A DNA stretch of 64,000 nt from Buttiauxella gaviniae (GTDB taxonomy: Bacteria; Pseudomonadota; Gammaproteobacteria; Enterobacterales; Enterobacteriaceae): assembly GCF_040786275.1 (NCBI RefSeq), contig NZ_JBFMVT010000002.1, forward strand, positions 1,364,001 to 1,428,000, in the 5' to 3' direction. The stretch's first letter is position 1. Each line of letters begins with the position of its first letter. The translations under genes and the position numbers were made by a program. Below, piece by piece: positions 34,076-46,332 of this stretch. Under the pieces are notes generated by a model. The model saw only the letters and a list, made by a program, of their open reading frames with translations. It was not told the origin of the DNA and ran no database searches.

Positions 34076-34339
34076 ATGGAAAGTATACAATCTGACTGGC
34101 ACCCGGCAGATATCATCGCAGGGTTACGTAAACGCGGAACATCACTGGCGGCTGAATCACGAAAAGCGGGTCTGAGTTCATCGACTCTGGCGAATGCATT
34201 GACGCGCCCGTGGCCCAAAGGTGAGTTGATCATCGCCCAGGCGCTGGAAACATCACCCTGGAAGATTTGGCCATCTCGCTATTATGATCCGCAAACTCAT
34301 CAGTTGATTAACCGAGCGAGTTTAATGCGTAAGCGATAA
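34076..34339 (+). CDS. sfsB: Ner-like transcriptional regulator SfsB (Nlp)
   Basis: An 87-residue protein with a Mu Ner-type helix-turn-helix (GTSLAAESRKAGLSSSTLANAL). E. coli SfsB activates maltose genes in the absence of CRP when overproduced. The WHPADIIAGLRK start and PWKIWPSRYYDPQTH region match E. coli; the C-terminus is 5 residues shorter. A good ribosome site (caggGAGaaac) precedes the ATG. Confidence 0.93.
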   Translation: MESIQSDWHPADIIAGLRKRGTSLAAESRKAGLSSSTLANALTRPWPKGELIIAQALETSPWKIWPSRYYDPQTHQLINRASLMRKR

Positions 34340-34370
34340 AAAAAACCGGGCATGCCCGGTTTTCTCTTTT
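34338..34370. terminator. Terminator between sfsB and murA
   Basis: AAAAAACCGGGC at GCCCGGTTTTCTCTTTT lies between the convergent sfsB and murA, with A and T tracts on both sides, so it can serve both. Confidence 0.87.
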
Positions 34371-34383
34371 GTAGCAACGAGAT

Positions 34384-35673
<1,290 letters not shown>

Positions 35674-35711
35674 TTAAATTCAAATCGTTACAACCCGCCG
35701 CGGCGAATTGC

Positions 35712-35966
35712 TCAAAAACCATTTAGTTTACGGTCGCGATCCCACTCTTGCGGAGTGTAGGTCTTGATAGAAACGGCATGAATACGGTTTTCCGCAATCA
35801 GTTCCATCAGAGGTGCATAAACTGTTTGTTGCTTCTTCACGCGACTTAACTCGGCGAATAACTCACCCACCGCAATCACCTGAAAATGGCTGCCATCGCC
35901 TGAGACGTGGACTTCCTGGAGGGGCAGTGCGTTCATCAGCACTGTCTGAATTTCATGATTTTCCAT
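35712..35966 (-). CDS. ibaG: BolA family protein IbaG
   Basis: An 84-residue BolA-type protein that in E. coli binds monothiol glutaredoxins and [2Fe-2S] clusters and is induced by acid. The BolA signature is seen in [19 protein letters not shown] and [12 protein letters not shown]. The start at 35966 (MENHEIQTV) gives the E. coli length and N-terminus. It precedes murA by 53 bp. Confidence 0.95.
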   Translation of the reverse strand: MENHEIQTVLMNALPLQEVHVSGDGSHFQVIAVGELFAELSRVKKQQTVYAPLMELIAENRIHAVSIKTYTPQEWDRDRKLNGF

Positions 35967-36035
35967 GGGATATAATTCGTCGGTTAATGAAACAAGCCAC
36001 ACATCTTAGAGGAAAGTGGCGCTAGCTTAAATAAG

Positions 36036-36067
36036 CAAAAAGCCCCCGATCTTAATCGATCAGGGGC
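36036..36067 (-). terminator. Terminator after the mla operon
   Basis: On the minus strand GCCCCTGATCGAT taa GATCGGGGGC is followed by TTTTTGC. It lies 25 bp after mlaB and separates mlaFEDCB from ibaG-murA. Confidence 0.87.
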
Positions 36068-36091
36068 AATGATAGTAACGCTATGAAAACA

Positions 36092-36394
36092 CTAGCCTGC
36101 AAATGCAGGGAGGATGTTTTCTGGAAGGTTATAAAGTTTAGTCAGCGTCTGTAAATTCTCGGTGGCACCTAAAAGCGCCACTTCAACATTTTGGCGGCGC
36201 GCAAAAGCCACCAAATGAATTAAAAGCGCTAAACCTGAGGTATCCACACGTGACAAACCAGAGAGATCTAGCACCTTAACTCCCGCCATGATTTGTTCGC
36301 GCTGACGCCACAATGACCCCACTGTGTCGCTGTCCAACTCGCCCGTCAGGTGTAAGGTTGCCGCTTCACGCTGCCAGTTAAGTTCGTCTGCCAT
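36092..36394 (-). CDS. mlaB: STAS-domain subunit MlaB of the Mla phospholipid transporter
   Basis: A 100-residue cytoplasmic STAS protein that binds MlaF and stabilises the MlaFEDB complex. The conserved Thr52 needed for function is present in SRVDTSGLALL. It is less conserved than its neighbours compared with E. coli. Its ATG overlaps the mlaC stop by one base. Confidence 0.94.
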   Translation of the reverse strand: MADELNWQREAATLHLTGELDSDTVGSLWRQREQIMAGVKVLDLSGLSRVDTSGLALLIHLVAFARRQNVEVALLGATENLQTLTKLYNLPENILPAFAG

Positions 36395-37023
36395 TACTTT
36401 TTCGCTTCCAGAGTAATTGGCTGGCGTGAGATAGATTGCAACTGAGCGGTCAAACCGTCGATACCTTTGGTACGCAGAATGTCACTCCACTCATTTTGTT
36501 TGGTGGTAATCATGCTCACACCTTCGGCAATCATGTCATATGCCTGCCAGTTGCCCGTCTGGCTGTTTTTACGCCACTGGAAATCCAGACGTACCGGAGG
36601 ACGACCATTTGGATCAATGATAGTTACGCGAATCGCCACAATAGTGGCATCACCCAGCGGTTGCTCAGGGGCGATTTGATAGGATTGCCCGTTATACATG
36701 GCCAGCGCCTGACCATAGGCTTGTTTCAGATACGCTTCAAAAGCTTTGAAATAAGCATCGCGCTGTGCTGGCGTAGCTTCTTTGTAGTAACGCCCTAAAA
36801 CAAGAGCGCCCGCATATTTGATCTGCACATACGGCATCAGTTCCTGGCCCACGATGTCACGAAGGTAATCAGGGTTCTGACGAATTTTAGGCTGCTCGTT
36901 TTTCAGCCTATCAAATGTTTTTTGTGCCGCTTCGCCCATTAACTTGTAAGGGTTGCTTTGATCCGCAGCATTCGCCAGTGGCGCGATAACCAACATGGCA
37001 ATCATAATAAGTCTTTTAAACAT
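36394..37023 (-). CDS. mlaC: Periplasmic phospholipid-binding protein MlaC
   Basis: A 209-residue soluble shuttle that carries phospholipids between the MlaA-OmpF complex and MlaFEDB. The signal peptide [19 protein letters not shown] is cleaved near residue 19. The family segments [21 protein letters not shown] and LDFQWRKN are clear. Fourth gene of the mlaFEDCB operon. Confidence 0.96.
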   Translation of the reverse strand: MFKRLIMIAMLVIAPLANAADQSNPYKLMGEAAQKTFDRLKNEQPKIRQNPDYLRDIVGQELMPYVQIKYAGALVLGRYYKEATPAQRDAYFKAFEAYLKQAYGQALAMYNGQSYQIAPEQPLGDATIVAIRVTIIDPNGRPPVRLDFQWRKNSQTGNWQAYDMIAEGVSMITTKQNEWSDILRTKGIDGLTAQLQSISRQPITLEAKK

Positions 37024-37041
37024 AAAACTTCTCCTCTTAAA

Positions 37042-37593
37042 TTAGTGCGCCGTACCAGGCTGTGGTGCCGCACTACTTTTCTCTGAATCCTGCGCTGAGG
37101 AATCCCCTGAATTCTGCTTATCGCCGTTACCGCTCTTATACAAGAATTGGCCAATCAGGTCTTCCAGCACCAGGGCTGATTTGGTGTCCTGAATCGTGCC
37201 GCCCTCTTTAAGGATAGATGAACCCAATTCAGGGTCATCAAAACCGAGGTTTAGCGCGAGATATTGCTCGCCTAATAAACCTGAGGTGCGGATCGCCAGC
37301 GAACTGGTATCCGGAATATGGTTGTAGCGCTGTTCAATATCCAGTGTGACGCGAGGTAAGTACGTTTTCGGATCAAGCGTAATGTCATCAACACGGCCAA
37401 TGACCACGCCTCCAAGGCGCAGCGGAGAACCTGTTTTCAGGCTGCCGATGTTATCAAAAGTCGCATAGACCCGGTACGTAGGTTCATTGCGCAGCGAAGT
37501 GACGTTCGCCACTTTCAGACACAAGAATACGATGGCCGCCAGTGCGATAATTAAAAATGCGCCAACCCCAGTTTCAAATTTCTTAGTTTGCAT
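37042..37593 (-). CDS. mlaD: MCE-domain subunit MlaD
   Basis: A 183-residue inner-membrane protein with one N-terminal helix (GAFLIIALAAIVFLCLKVANV) and one periplasmic MCE domain that forms a hexameric ring for lipid passage. The FDNIGSLKTGSPLRLGGVVIGRV segment is the MCE core. The start at 37593 (MQTKKFETG) gives the E. coli length. A 4-bp gap separates it from mlaE. Confidence 0.96.
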   Translation of the reverse strand: MQTKKFETGVGAFLIIALAAIVFLCLKVANVTSLRNEPTYRVYATFDNIGSLKTGSPLRLGGVVIGRVDDITLDPKTYLPRVTLDIEQRYNHIPDTSSLAIRTSGLLGEQYLALNLGFDDPELGSSILKEGGTIQDTKSALVLEDLIGQFLYKSGNGDKQNSGDSSAQDSEKSSAAPQPGTAH

Positions 37594-37597
37594 GAAC

Positions 37598-39203
<1,606 letters not shown>

Positions 39204-39431
39204 CATCTTTCCCTTTATCAAGTTGACGGAAGAGGCATAGGGCCGAAACTCGGTCCCAATCCAACATTTTTACAGAATAATACCCATCCCGATTAGCGAA
39301 AACTGGCATTCGTTTTACTTTTCTGCCACATAAAGTCAGAATTGGGAATTAGCCTGACCTACAGATCTGTACGCTCTACCGGGACTTCTACAGCACAAGA
39401 CCGGCGATTATACCTGAATTAAGGATTTTTC

Positions 39432-40409
39432 ATGCTGTTAGCTACAGCTCTGTTAATTATCGGTTTGCTTTTGGTCGTCTATGGTGCCGACCGACTGGTG
39501 TTTGCCGCATCAATACTGTGCCGTAGTTTTGGGGTTCCACCTCTGCTGATCGGTTTAACCGTGGTAAGCATCGGCACATCTTTGCCTGAACTTATCGTCG
39601 CAAGTTCTGCCGCCTTACACGGACAATTGAATTTAGCGGTAGGAACGGCGCTTGGCTCAAATATCACCAATATTCTACTGATTCTCGGCTTAGCGGCCCT
39701 TTTGCATCCATTTACCGTGAATTCCGATATTCTACGGCGCGAATTACCCCTAATGTTAGTCGCAAGCGCGGTTATTGGATGGCTTATTTTCGATAACCAG
39801 CTTAGCCGTATTGATGGCGTGATACTGATTGCTGTAGCGGTGGCGTATCTGCTATTTACGATTAAAATAGCGCACCTCGCAGGCCAGGAAGGCGCTGATA
39901 AGCTGACTCGCGAACAGTTGTCGGAGCTTCCTCGGGAAGGAAATCGCCCCGTCGCATTTTTATGGCTCGCTGTAGCCTTAATTATTATGCCGATGGCGAC
40001 ACGTATGGTTATCGATAACGCCAGCGTACTGGCTCATTACTTTGGTGTAAGTGAGTTGGTGATTGGCCTGACGATTATCTCGGTTGGCACCAGCCTCCCT
40101 GAGCTTGCAACGACAATCGCAGGGGCGCGCAAGGGCGAAGATGATATTGCGATAGGGAATATCATTGGCTCAAATATTTTTAATATTGTTTTAGTCCTGG
40201 GCATTCCCGCGTTAATCGCCCCGGGTGAAATAGACCCCCTCGCCTTTGCGCGGGACTATTGGGTGATGTTGATCGTGAGTGCTATTTTCGCCGTACTTTG
40301 CTGGCGCAAGCCTCGCTCTATCGGCAAGACGGCAGGCGCTCTGTTAACATGTGGTTTCTTCGTATGGATTGTGGTGCTCTGGCTCTTTGCATCACCGGTC
40401 ATAGGGTAA
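39432..40409 (+). CDS. yrbG: CaCA-family cation/Ca2+ antiporter YrbG
   Basis: A 325-residue inner-membrane exchanger of about ten helices. The two inverted alpha repeats are plain: TVVSIGTSLPELIVA...GSNITN in the first half and TIISVGTSLPELATT...GSNIFN in the second. Ion specificity is not settled in E. coli. It starts the yrbG-kdsD-kdsC-lptCAB-rpoN gene run and ends 15 bp before kdsD. Confidence 0.94.
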   Translation: MLLATALLIIGLLLVVYGADRLVFAASILCRSFGVPPLLIGLTVVSIGTSLPELIVASSAALHGQLNLAVGTALGSNITNILLILGLAALLHPFTVNSDILRRELPLMLVASAVIGWLIFDNQLSRIDGVILIAVAVAYLLFTIKIAHLAGQEGADKLTREQLSELPREGNRPVAFLWLAVALIIMPMATRMVIDNASVLAHYFGVSELVIGLTIISVGTSLPELATTIAGARKGEDDIAIGNIIGSNIFNIVLVLGIPALIAPGEIDPLAFARDYWVMLIVSAIFAVLCWRKPRSIGKTAGALLTCGFFVWIVVLWLFASPVIG

Positions 40410-40424
40410 AGCGGAACGGAAATT

Positions 40425-41411
40425 ATGTCACAGATAGATATACAACCGGGTTTTGACTTTCAGCAAGCAGGTAAAGACGTCCTGAAGATCGAACGTGAAG
40501 GCCTGGAACAGCTTGGGCAATACATCAATGCCGACTTCTCTTTGGCCTGTGAAAAAATGTTCTACTGCCCGGGTAAAGTGGTCGTGATGGGCATGGGTAA
40601 GTCGGGCCACATCGGTAAAAAGATGGCGGCGACGTTTGCCAGCACTGGCACCCCTTCGTTTTTCGTCCATCCAGGTGAAGCAAGCCACGGCGACCTTGGC
40701 ATGGTTACCGCGCAAGATATTGTTATCGCAATTTCTAACTCCGGTGAATCAAACGAGATACTGGCGCTGATTCCCGTTCTCAAACGCTTGCAGGTTCCGC
40801 TGATTTGTATCACCAGTCGCCCTGAAAGCTCGATGGGTAAAGCGGCTGATGTTCATCTGTGCGTTAAGGTGCCGCAGGAAGCCTGCCCACTGGGCCTGGC
40901 GCCGACATCCAGTACTACTGCCACGCTGGTAATGGGTGATGCTCTTGCAGTCGCACTTCTTAAAGCCCGAGGCTTTACCGCAGAAGATTTTGCACTTTCT
41001 CACCCAGGCGGCGCGTTGGGTCGTAAACTGTTGTTACGCGTCAGCGACATTATGCACAGCGGTGATGAGATCCCCCACGTCAGTAAAGAGGCGTCTTTGC
41101 GTGATGCGCTGCTGGAAATCACGCGCAAAAATATGGGTATGACAGTAATCTGCGACTCCCTGATGAAAATCGAAGGGATCTTCACCGATGGTGACTTGCG
41201 CCGCGTCTTTGATATGGGCGTTGATCTCCACACCCTGAATATTGCAGATGTCATGACCGTCGGCGGGATTCGCGTTCGCCCCACGACGCTTGCAGTTGAT
41301 GCCCTGAATTTGATGCAATCTCGTCATATTACTTCGGTATTGGTTGCGGATGGCGACCAACTGCTCGGTGTGGTACATATGCATGACATGCTACGCGCAG
41401 GCGTGGTTTAA
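40425..41411 (+). CDS. kdsD: D-arabinose 5-phosphate isomerase KdsD
   Basis: A 328-residue enzyme, the E. coli length, that makes arabinose-5-P for Kdo synthesis. It has an N-terminal SIS domain (MGMGKSGHIGKKMAATFASTGTPSFFVHPGE) and two C-terminal CBS domains (from about residue 205). kdsC follows 16 bp later. Confidence 0.97.
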   Translation: MSQIDIQPGFDFQQAGKDVLKIEREGLEQLGQYINADFSLACEKMFYCPGKVVVMGMGKSGHIGKKMAATFASTGTPSFFVHPGEASHGDLGMVTAQDIVIAISNSGESNEILALIPVLKRLQVPLICITSRPESSMGKAADVHLCVKVPQEACPLGLAPTSSTTATLVMGDALAVALLKARGFTAEDFALSHPGGALGRKLLLRVSDIMHSGDEIPHVSKEASLRDALLEITRKNMGMTVICDSLMKIEGIFTDGDLRRVFDMGVDLHTLNIADVMTVGGIRVRPTTLAVDALNLMQSRHITSVLVADGDQLLGVVHMHDMLRAGVV

Positions 41412-41427
41412 CAAAGGATTAGCCTTA

Positions 41428-41994
41428 ATGAGTAACCATGAAGCGTCTCTTGCCACGTGTTATGGGCCGGTAAGTACGCGCGTGATGGAGCGGGCCGCAA
41501 ACGTGCGCCTGCTCATTTTAGACGTTGACGGTGTGATGTCTGATGGCCTGATTTACATGGGTAATAGCGGCGAAGAGCTGAAAGCCTTCAACGTGCGCGA
41601 CGGCTACGGTATTCGCTGCGCATTAACATCTGATATTGACGTCGCCATTATTACAGGCCGAAAAGCTAAACTGCTTGAAGACCGCTGTGAAACGCTGGGG
41701 ATCACCCACCTTTACCAGGGGCAGTCTGACAAGCTGGTGGCTTTTCAGCATCTATTAGATAAGCTTGCTATCCCTGCCGAACAGGTCGCCTACGTTGGGG
41801 ATGATTTAATCGACTGGCCGGTGATGGCTAAAGTAGGTTTGAGCGTTGCAGTTTCTGATGCTCACCCACTGCTGATTCCTCGTGCCGACTACGTAACCCG
41901 TATTGCCGGTGGCCGTGGGGCCGTTCGGGAAGTCTGCGATCTCCTGTTACTGGCTCAGGGAAAGCTTGATGAGGCCAAAGGGCTATCTATATGA
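41428..41994 (+). CDS. kdsC: 3-deoxy-manno-octulosonate-8-phosphatase KdsC
   Basis: A 188-residue HAD-superfamily phosphatase releasing Kdo from Kdo-8-P. The HAD motif I LILDVDGVMSDG, motif II (ITGRKA) and motif IV (YVGDDLIDWPVM) are all visible. The start at 41428 (MSNHEASL) gives the E. coli length; the longer frame overlaps kdsD. Its stop overlaps lptC (ATGA). Confidence 0.97.
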   Translation: MSNHEASLATCYGPVSTRVMERAANVRLLILDVDGVMSDGLIYMGNSGEELKAFNVRDGYGIRCALTSDIDVAIITGRKAKLLEDRCETLGITHLYQGQSDKLVAFQHLLDKLAIPAEQVAYVGDDLIDWPVMAKVGLSVAVSDAHPLLIPRADYVTRIAGGRGAVREVCDLLLLAQGKLDEAKGLSI

Positions 41995-42566
41995 GTAAGA
42001 CCAGACGTTGGGTTATCATCCTGCTTTCGCTGTTGGTGTTGATATTGATTGGGGTAAACCTGGTCGATAAAGACACCGTTGCACCACCGACGGTGAACAG
42101 CAATGAGCCAACCTATAAAAGTGAACATTCCACGACCCTCGCCTACAGTCCTGAAGGGGCATTAAATTATCGGCTGGTCGCGGAACATGTTGAATATTTT
42201 TCCGATACCGCCATTTCGTGGTTCACCCATCCGGTGATGACCCAGTATGACGAAAACAAAGTTGCAACCTGGTCATTACGAGCAGATCGCGCCAAACTTA
42301 CTAACGATCGGATGTTGTATTTGTATGGGAATGTGGTTCTGACCGCTCTGACACCAGATTCTCAGTTACGCAAAATTACCACGGACAATGCGCAGGTTAA
42401 TTTAGTCACTCAGGATGTTGCCTCTGATGACCAGGTAACCTTGTATGGAACCAGCTTTAACTCCACCGGCCTCAAAATGCGTGGCAACTTACGCAGCAAA
42501 AATGCCGAGCTGATTGAAAAGGTTAGAACATCCTATGAAATCCAGAATAAACAAACTCAGCCGTAA
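41991..42566 (+). CDS. lptC: LPS export protein LptC
   Basis: A 191-residue bitopic inner-membrane protein of the LptB2FGC transporter that passes LPS to LptA. One N-terminal helix (WVIILLSLLVLILIGVNL) anchors a periplasmic beta-jellyroll (for example YFSDTAISWFTHPVMTQYDENKVATWSLRADRA). Length matches E. coli. It overlaps kdsC by 4 bp and lptA by 32 bp. Confidence 0.96.
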   Translation: MSKTRRWVIILLSLLVLILIGVNLVDKDTVAPPTVNSNEPTYKSEHSTTLAYSPEGALNYRLVAEHVEYFSDTAISWFTHPVMTQYDENKVATWSLRADRAKLTNDRMLYLYGNVVLTALTPDSQLRKITTDNAQVNLVTQDVASDDQVTLYGTSFNSTGLKMRGNLRSKNAELIEKVRTSYEIQNKQTQP

Positions 42567-43098
42567 TTTAGTACTAACGAGTACGCTTTTAGCCGCCAGT
42601 TTTTCGGCATTGGCGCTGACCGGTGATACCGATCAGCCGATTCACATTGAATCCGATCAGCAGTCGCTGGATATGCAAGGCAACGTTGTTACCTTCACAG
42701 GCAATGTTATCGTGACCCAAGGCAGCATCAAAATTAACGCTGACAAAGTGGTTGTCACCCGTCCGGGCGGTGAGCAGGGTAAAGAAGTGATTGATGGCTA
42801 CGGCAATCCAGCCACTTTCTATCAGATGCAAGACAGCGGTAAACCCGTAAAAGGTCACGCATCTACCATGCATTATGAACTGCAAAATGACTTTGTCGTG
42901 CTAACCGGTAATGCTTATCTGGAACAGTTAGATAGCAATATCAAAGGCGACAAAATTACCTACCTGGTAAAAGAACAGAAAATGCAGGCCTTTAGCGAAA
43001 AAGGTAAGCGCGTCACTACCGTTCTGGTCCCTTCTCAGCTGCAGAAAAAAGACGGCCAGGCTCCTGCACCCGCCCCTGCGCAGAAAAAGAGTAACTAA
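42535..43098 (+). CDS. lptA: Periplasmic LPS-bridge protein LptA
   Basis: A 187-residue periplasmic protein that polymerises into the bridge carrying LPS to LptD. A signal peptide ends near ALA (residue 28). The jellyroll core ESDQQSLDMQGNVVTFTGNV and NGYGNPATFYQM-type segments are conserved. The start at 42535 (MKSRINKLS) lies inside lptC as in E. coli. It ends in an Ala/Pro/Lys tail. Confidence 0.96.
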   Translation: MKSRINKLSRNLVLTSTLLAASFSALALTGDTDQPIHIESDQQSLDMQGNVVTFTGNVIVTQGSIKINADKVVVTRPGGEQGKEVIDGYGNPATFYQMQDSGKPVKGHASTMHYELQNDFVVLTGNAYLEQLDSNIKGDKITYLVKEQKMQAFSEKGKRVTTVLVPSQLQKKDGQAPAPAPAQKKSN

Positions 43099-43104
43099 TT
43101 CGTT

Positions 43105-43830
43105 ATGGCAACTTTAATTGCAAAGAACCTCGCTAAAGCCTACAAAGGCCGTCGCGTTGTCGAAGATGTCAGTTTGACCGTGAAGTCCGGTGAAATTGTT
43201 GGCTTACTGGGCCCTAACGGCGCAGGGAAAACCACCACTTTTTACATGGTAGTCGGCATTGTTCCGCGTGATGCAGGCAATATCATTATTGATGACGAAG
43301 ACATCAGCCTGCTGCCGCTTCATGCGCGTGCTCGCCGTGGTATCGGCTATTTGCCGCAAGAGGCGTCAATTTTCCGCCGCCTGAGCGTGTTCGATAACCT
43401 GATGGCCGTCCTGCAAATCCGCGACGACCTCACCGCTGAACAGCGCGATGATCGCGCTAACGAGCTGATGGAAGAGTTTCACATCGAACATTTGCGCAAT
43501 AACCTCGGGCAGTCTTTGTCCGGCGGTGAGCGTCGTCGTGTAGAAATCGCCCGCGCTTTAGCTGCAAATCCAAAATTTATTCTTTTGGATGAACCTTTTG
43601 CAGGTGTTGACCCCATCTCCGTTATCGACATCAAACGAATCATCGAACATTTGCGAGACAGCGGGCTCGGTGTGCTGATTACGGACCATAACGTACGCGA
43701 AACGTTGGCGGTTTGTGAACGCGCCTACATCGTAAGCCAGGGCCATTTAATCGCCCATGGTACGCCAGCTGAGATCCTGGAAGACGAGCATGTGAAGCGC
43801 GTGTATCTGGGCGAAGAGTTCAGACTCTGA
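43105..43830 (+). CDS. lptB: LPS export ATPase LptB
   Basis: A 241-residue ABC ATPase powering LPS extraction. Walker A ([16 protein letters not shown]), Q-loop, signature ([16 protein letters not shown]), Walker B ([12 protein letters not shown]) and His switch (TDHNV) are intact. The length equals E. coli. After its stop a MITE-like repeat separates it from rpoN. Confidence 0.98.
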   Translation: MATLIAKNLAKAYKGRRVVEDVSLTVKSGEIVGLLGPNGAGKTTTFYMVVGIVPRDAGNIIIDDEDISLLPLHARARRGIGYLPQEASIFRRLSVFDNLMAVLQIRDDLTAEQRDDRANELMEEFHIEHLRNNLGQSLSGGERRRVEIARALAANPKFILLDEPFAGVDPISVIDIKRIIEHLRDSGLGVLITDHNVRETLAVCERAYIVSQGHLIAHGTPAEILEDEHVKRVYLGEEFRL

Positions 43831-43854
43831 TAGGGTAGGAAAGATCATAATATT

Positions 43855-43936
43855 TATACTCTAAATAATTCGAGTTGCAGGTAGGCGGCAAGGGAGTGCA
43901 GACAAAGCCCCTGCAGTTCGAAGTATGACGAGTATA
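43855..43936. repeat. MITE-like intergenic repeat, copy 2 (lptB-rpoN)
   Basis: An 82-bp element. Ends: left TATACTCTAAATAATTCGAG, right CGAAGTATGACGAGTATA, which pair as terminal inverted repeats. It holds the shared core GCAGGTAGGCGGCAAGGGAG and CCCCTGCAG but lacks the middle part found in copies 1 and 3. It lies inside the lptB-rpoN operon, ending 24 bp before the rpoN start; an upstream in-frame ATG at 43925 is part of the repeat and should not be taken as the rpoN start. Confidence 0.82.
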
Positions 43937-43960
43937 CACCTGAGGACGCTCGCTCTGAAT

Positions 43961-45394
43961 ATGAAGCAAGGTTTGCAATTACGGCTTAGCCAACAACTTG
44001 CTATGACTCCCCAGTTGCAGCAGGCGATTCGTCTGTTGCAACTATCGACGTTAGAGCTACAGCAAGAACTTCAGCAAGCACTGGAAAGTAACCCCCTGCT
44101 TGAGCAAACCGATCTGCATGATGAAATTGATACTCAGGAAGTTCGTGAAATTGAAGCATTAGACACTCGCGAGGCGCTCGAACAAAAAGAGATGCCTGAC
44201 GAGTTACCGCTGGATACCAGTTGGGATGAAATCTATACCGCGGGTACGCCATCGGGCACTGGAACAGATTACATTGACGACGAATTGCCGGTGTATCAGG
44301 GAGAAACAACGCAGTCACTTCAGGACTATCTGATGTGGCAAGTCGATCTCACTCCGTTTTCTGACACCGACACCGCTATCGCCACGTCTATTGTCGATGC
44401 CGTAGACGAGATGGGTTATCTCACGGTTTCGCTTGAAGAAATTCTGGAAAGCATGGGTGATGACGAAATCACCCTCGACGAAGTGGAAGCCGTTCTTAAA
44501 CGCGTGCAGCGTTTCGACCCGGTCGGCGTCGCGGCTCGCGATTTGCGCGATTGCTTGTTGATCCAACTTTCACAATTCAGCCGCGAAACACCGTGGCTGG
44601 CAGAAGCTCGCCTGATCGTAAGCGATCATTTAGATTTGCTCGCCAATCATGACTTCCGTAGCTTGATGCGCGTCACGCGTCTGAAAGAAGAAGTCCTGAA
44701 AGAAGCAATGTGCCTGATTCAGTCTCTGGATCCACGTCCAGGCCAGTCCATTCAGACGAGTGAACCCGAATACGTGATTCCCGATATTCTGGTCAAAAAG
44801 CTTCACGGCCGCTGGACTGTAGAACTCAACGCAGACAGTATTCCGCGTCTGAAAATAAATCAGCAGTACGCAGCGATGGGCACCAACGCCCGCAATGACA
44901 GCGATTCGCAATTTATTCGCAGTAACCTGCAAGAAGCGAAATGGTTGATTAAAAGCCTTGAAAGCCGCAATGATACGCTGCTGCGCGTCAGCCGTTGCAT
45001 CGTTGAACAACAGCAAGGCTTTTTCGAGCATGGCGAAGAACACATGAAACCCATGGTTCTTGCGGATATCGCGCAAGTGGTCGAAATGCATGAATCGACC
45101 ATTTCCCGTGTGACGACGCAAAAGTATTTGCATAGCCCGCGCGGCATTTTTGAATTGAAGTATTTCTTCTCAAGCCATGTGAATACCGAAGGGGGTGGCG
45201 AAGCTTCCTCAACGGCGATCCGAGCACTGGTTAAGAAGTTAATCGCGGCGGAAAATCCTGCGAAACCTCTGAGTGATAGTAAGTTAACGACTATGCTATC
45301 CGATCAGGGGATCATGGTGGCACGCCGCACTGTTGCGAAGTACCGAGAGTCTTTATCCATACCACCGTCAAACCAGCGTAAACAACTGGTGTGA
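43961..45394 (+). CDS. rpoN: RNA polymerase sigma-54 factor RpoN
   Basis: A 477-residue sigma factor for nitrogen and other enhancer-dependent promoters. Region I ([20 protein letters not shown]) is Gln/Leu-rich, and the C-terminal RpoN box reads [10 protein letters not shown]. The start was set at 43961, as in E. coli; the 12 codons from 43925 derive from the repeat. No strong ribosome site is seen directly upstream (tgagga is about 15 bases away). It leads the rpoN-hpf-ptsN-rapZ-npr cluster. Confidence 0.97.
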   Translation: MKQGLQLRLSQQLAMTPQLQQAIRLLQLSTLELQQELQQALESNPLLEQTDLHDEIDTQEVREIEALDTREALEQKEMPDELPLDTSWDEIYTAGTPSGTGTDYIDDELPVYQGETTQSLQDYLMWQVDLTPFSDTDTAIATSIVDAVDEMGYLTVSLEEILESMGDDEITLDEVEAVLKRVQRFDPVGVAARDLRDCLLIQLSQFSRETPWLAEARLIVSDHLDLLANHDFRSLMRVTRLKEEVLKEAMCLIQSLDPRPGQSIQTSEPEYVIPDILVKKLHGRWTVELNADSIPRLKINQQYAAMGTNARNDSDSQFIRSNLQEAKWLIKSLESRNDTLLRVSRCIVEQQQGFFEHGEEHMKPMVLADIAQVVEMHESTISRVTTQKYLHSPRGIFELKYFFSSHVNTEGGGEASSTAIRALVKKLIAAENPAKPLSDSKLTTMLSDQGIMVARRTVAKYRESLSIPPSNQRKQLV

Positions 45395-45416
45395 CCTAAC
45401 CGATAAGGAAGACACT

Positions 45417-45704
45417 ATGCAGCTCAACATTACAGGACATAACGTCGAAATCACTGACGCACTGCGCGATTTTGTGAGTACGAAGTTTGCCAAACTGGAG
45501 CAGTACTTCGAAAGAATTAACCAGGTCTACATTGTGTTAAAGGTGGAAAAGGTCACACACATTGCCGATGCAACACTCCATGTGAATGGCGGAGAAATTC
45601 ATGCCAGCGCTGATGGCCAGGATATGTATGCGGCAATTGATGGTCTGATTGATAAACTGGCGCGCCAGTTAACCAAACATAAAGATAAACTAAAACAACA
45701 CTGA
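45417..45704 (+). CDS. hpf: Ribosome hibernation promoting factor HPF
   Basis: A 95-residue protein that promotes 100S ribosome dimers in stationary phase. It has the short HPF fold (MQLNITGHNVEITDALRDFV; DATLHVNGGEIHASADGQDMYAAIDGL) and ends TKHKDKLKQH like E. coli. The start at 45417 follows a taAGGAaga site; the frame from 45333 overlaps rpoN and is rejected. Confidence 0.97.
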   Translation: MQLNITGHNVEITDALRDFVSTKFAKLEQYFERINQVYIVLKVEKVTHIADATLHVNGGEIHASADGQDMYAAIDGLIDKLARQLTKHKDKLKQH

Positions 45705-45787
45705 TAATCCGAGCAACTGTTTCGGCATCTACGGCTCGTTACCTGGTGTAACGGGCCGTTAGCATAACAGGGTGCTTAGGTGAACTT

Positions 45788-46279
45788 ATGATGAACAACG
45801 ATTCTGCTCTACAACTAAGTAATGTCCTGAACCAGGAATGTACGCGTACCAACGTACATTGCCAGAGTAAAAAACGCGCACTGGAAATCATCAGTGAGCT
45901 GGCGGCAAAGCAGCTCGGGCTACCGCCACAAGTGGTCTTCGAGGCCGTGCTGACGCGTGAACGCATGGGCAGTACCGGTATCGGAAATGGTATCGCCATT
46001 CCTCATGGGAAACTGGAAGAAGATACCACTCGTGCCGTTGGGGTCTTTATCAAGCTGGAAACCCCTATCGCGTTTGACGCCATTGATAATCAGCCGGTAG
46101 ATCTGATGTTTGCCCTGTTGGTTCCTGCGGATCAAACAAAAACGCATTTACATACCTTATCTCTGGTGGCAAAACGTCTGGCGGACAAAACAATTTGCCG
46201 ACGCCTGCGCACCGCGCAGAGCGATGAAGAGCTTTATCAGATCATTACCGAAACCGAACAAGGTAGTGAAAGTGAATAA
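45788..46279 (+). CDS. ptsN: Nitrogen-regulatory PTS protein EIIA(Ntr)
   Basis: A 163-residue PTS EIIA of the fructose/mannitol type that takes phosphate from NPr and regulates potassium uptake and envelope stress. The phosphorylated His73 lies in GNGIAIPHGKLEED. Length equals E. coli. Together with npr it forms the Ntr branch of the PTS in this cluster. Confidence 0.97.
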   Translation: MMNNDSALQLSNVLNQECTRTNVHCQSKKRALEIISELAAKQLGLPPQVVFEAVLTRERMGSTGIGNGIAIPHGKLEEDTTRAVGVFIKLETPIAFDAIDNQPVDLMFALLVPADQTKTHLHTLSLVAKRLADKTICRRLRTAQSDEELYQIITETEQGSESE

Positions 46280-46332
46280 TCTGGCTGTGGTCATGGGGTT
46301 GCCGCAGCTTGAGAAGTTAGGGGAGTGATGAC

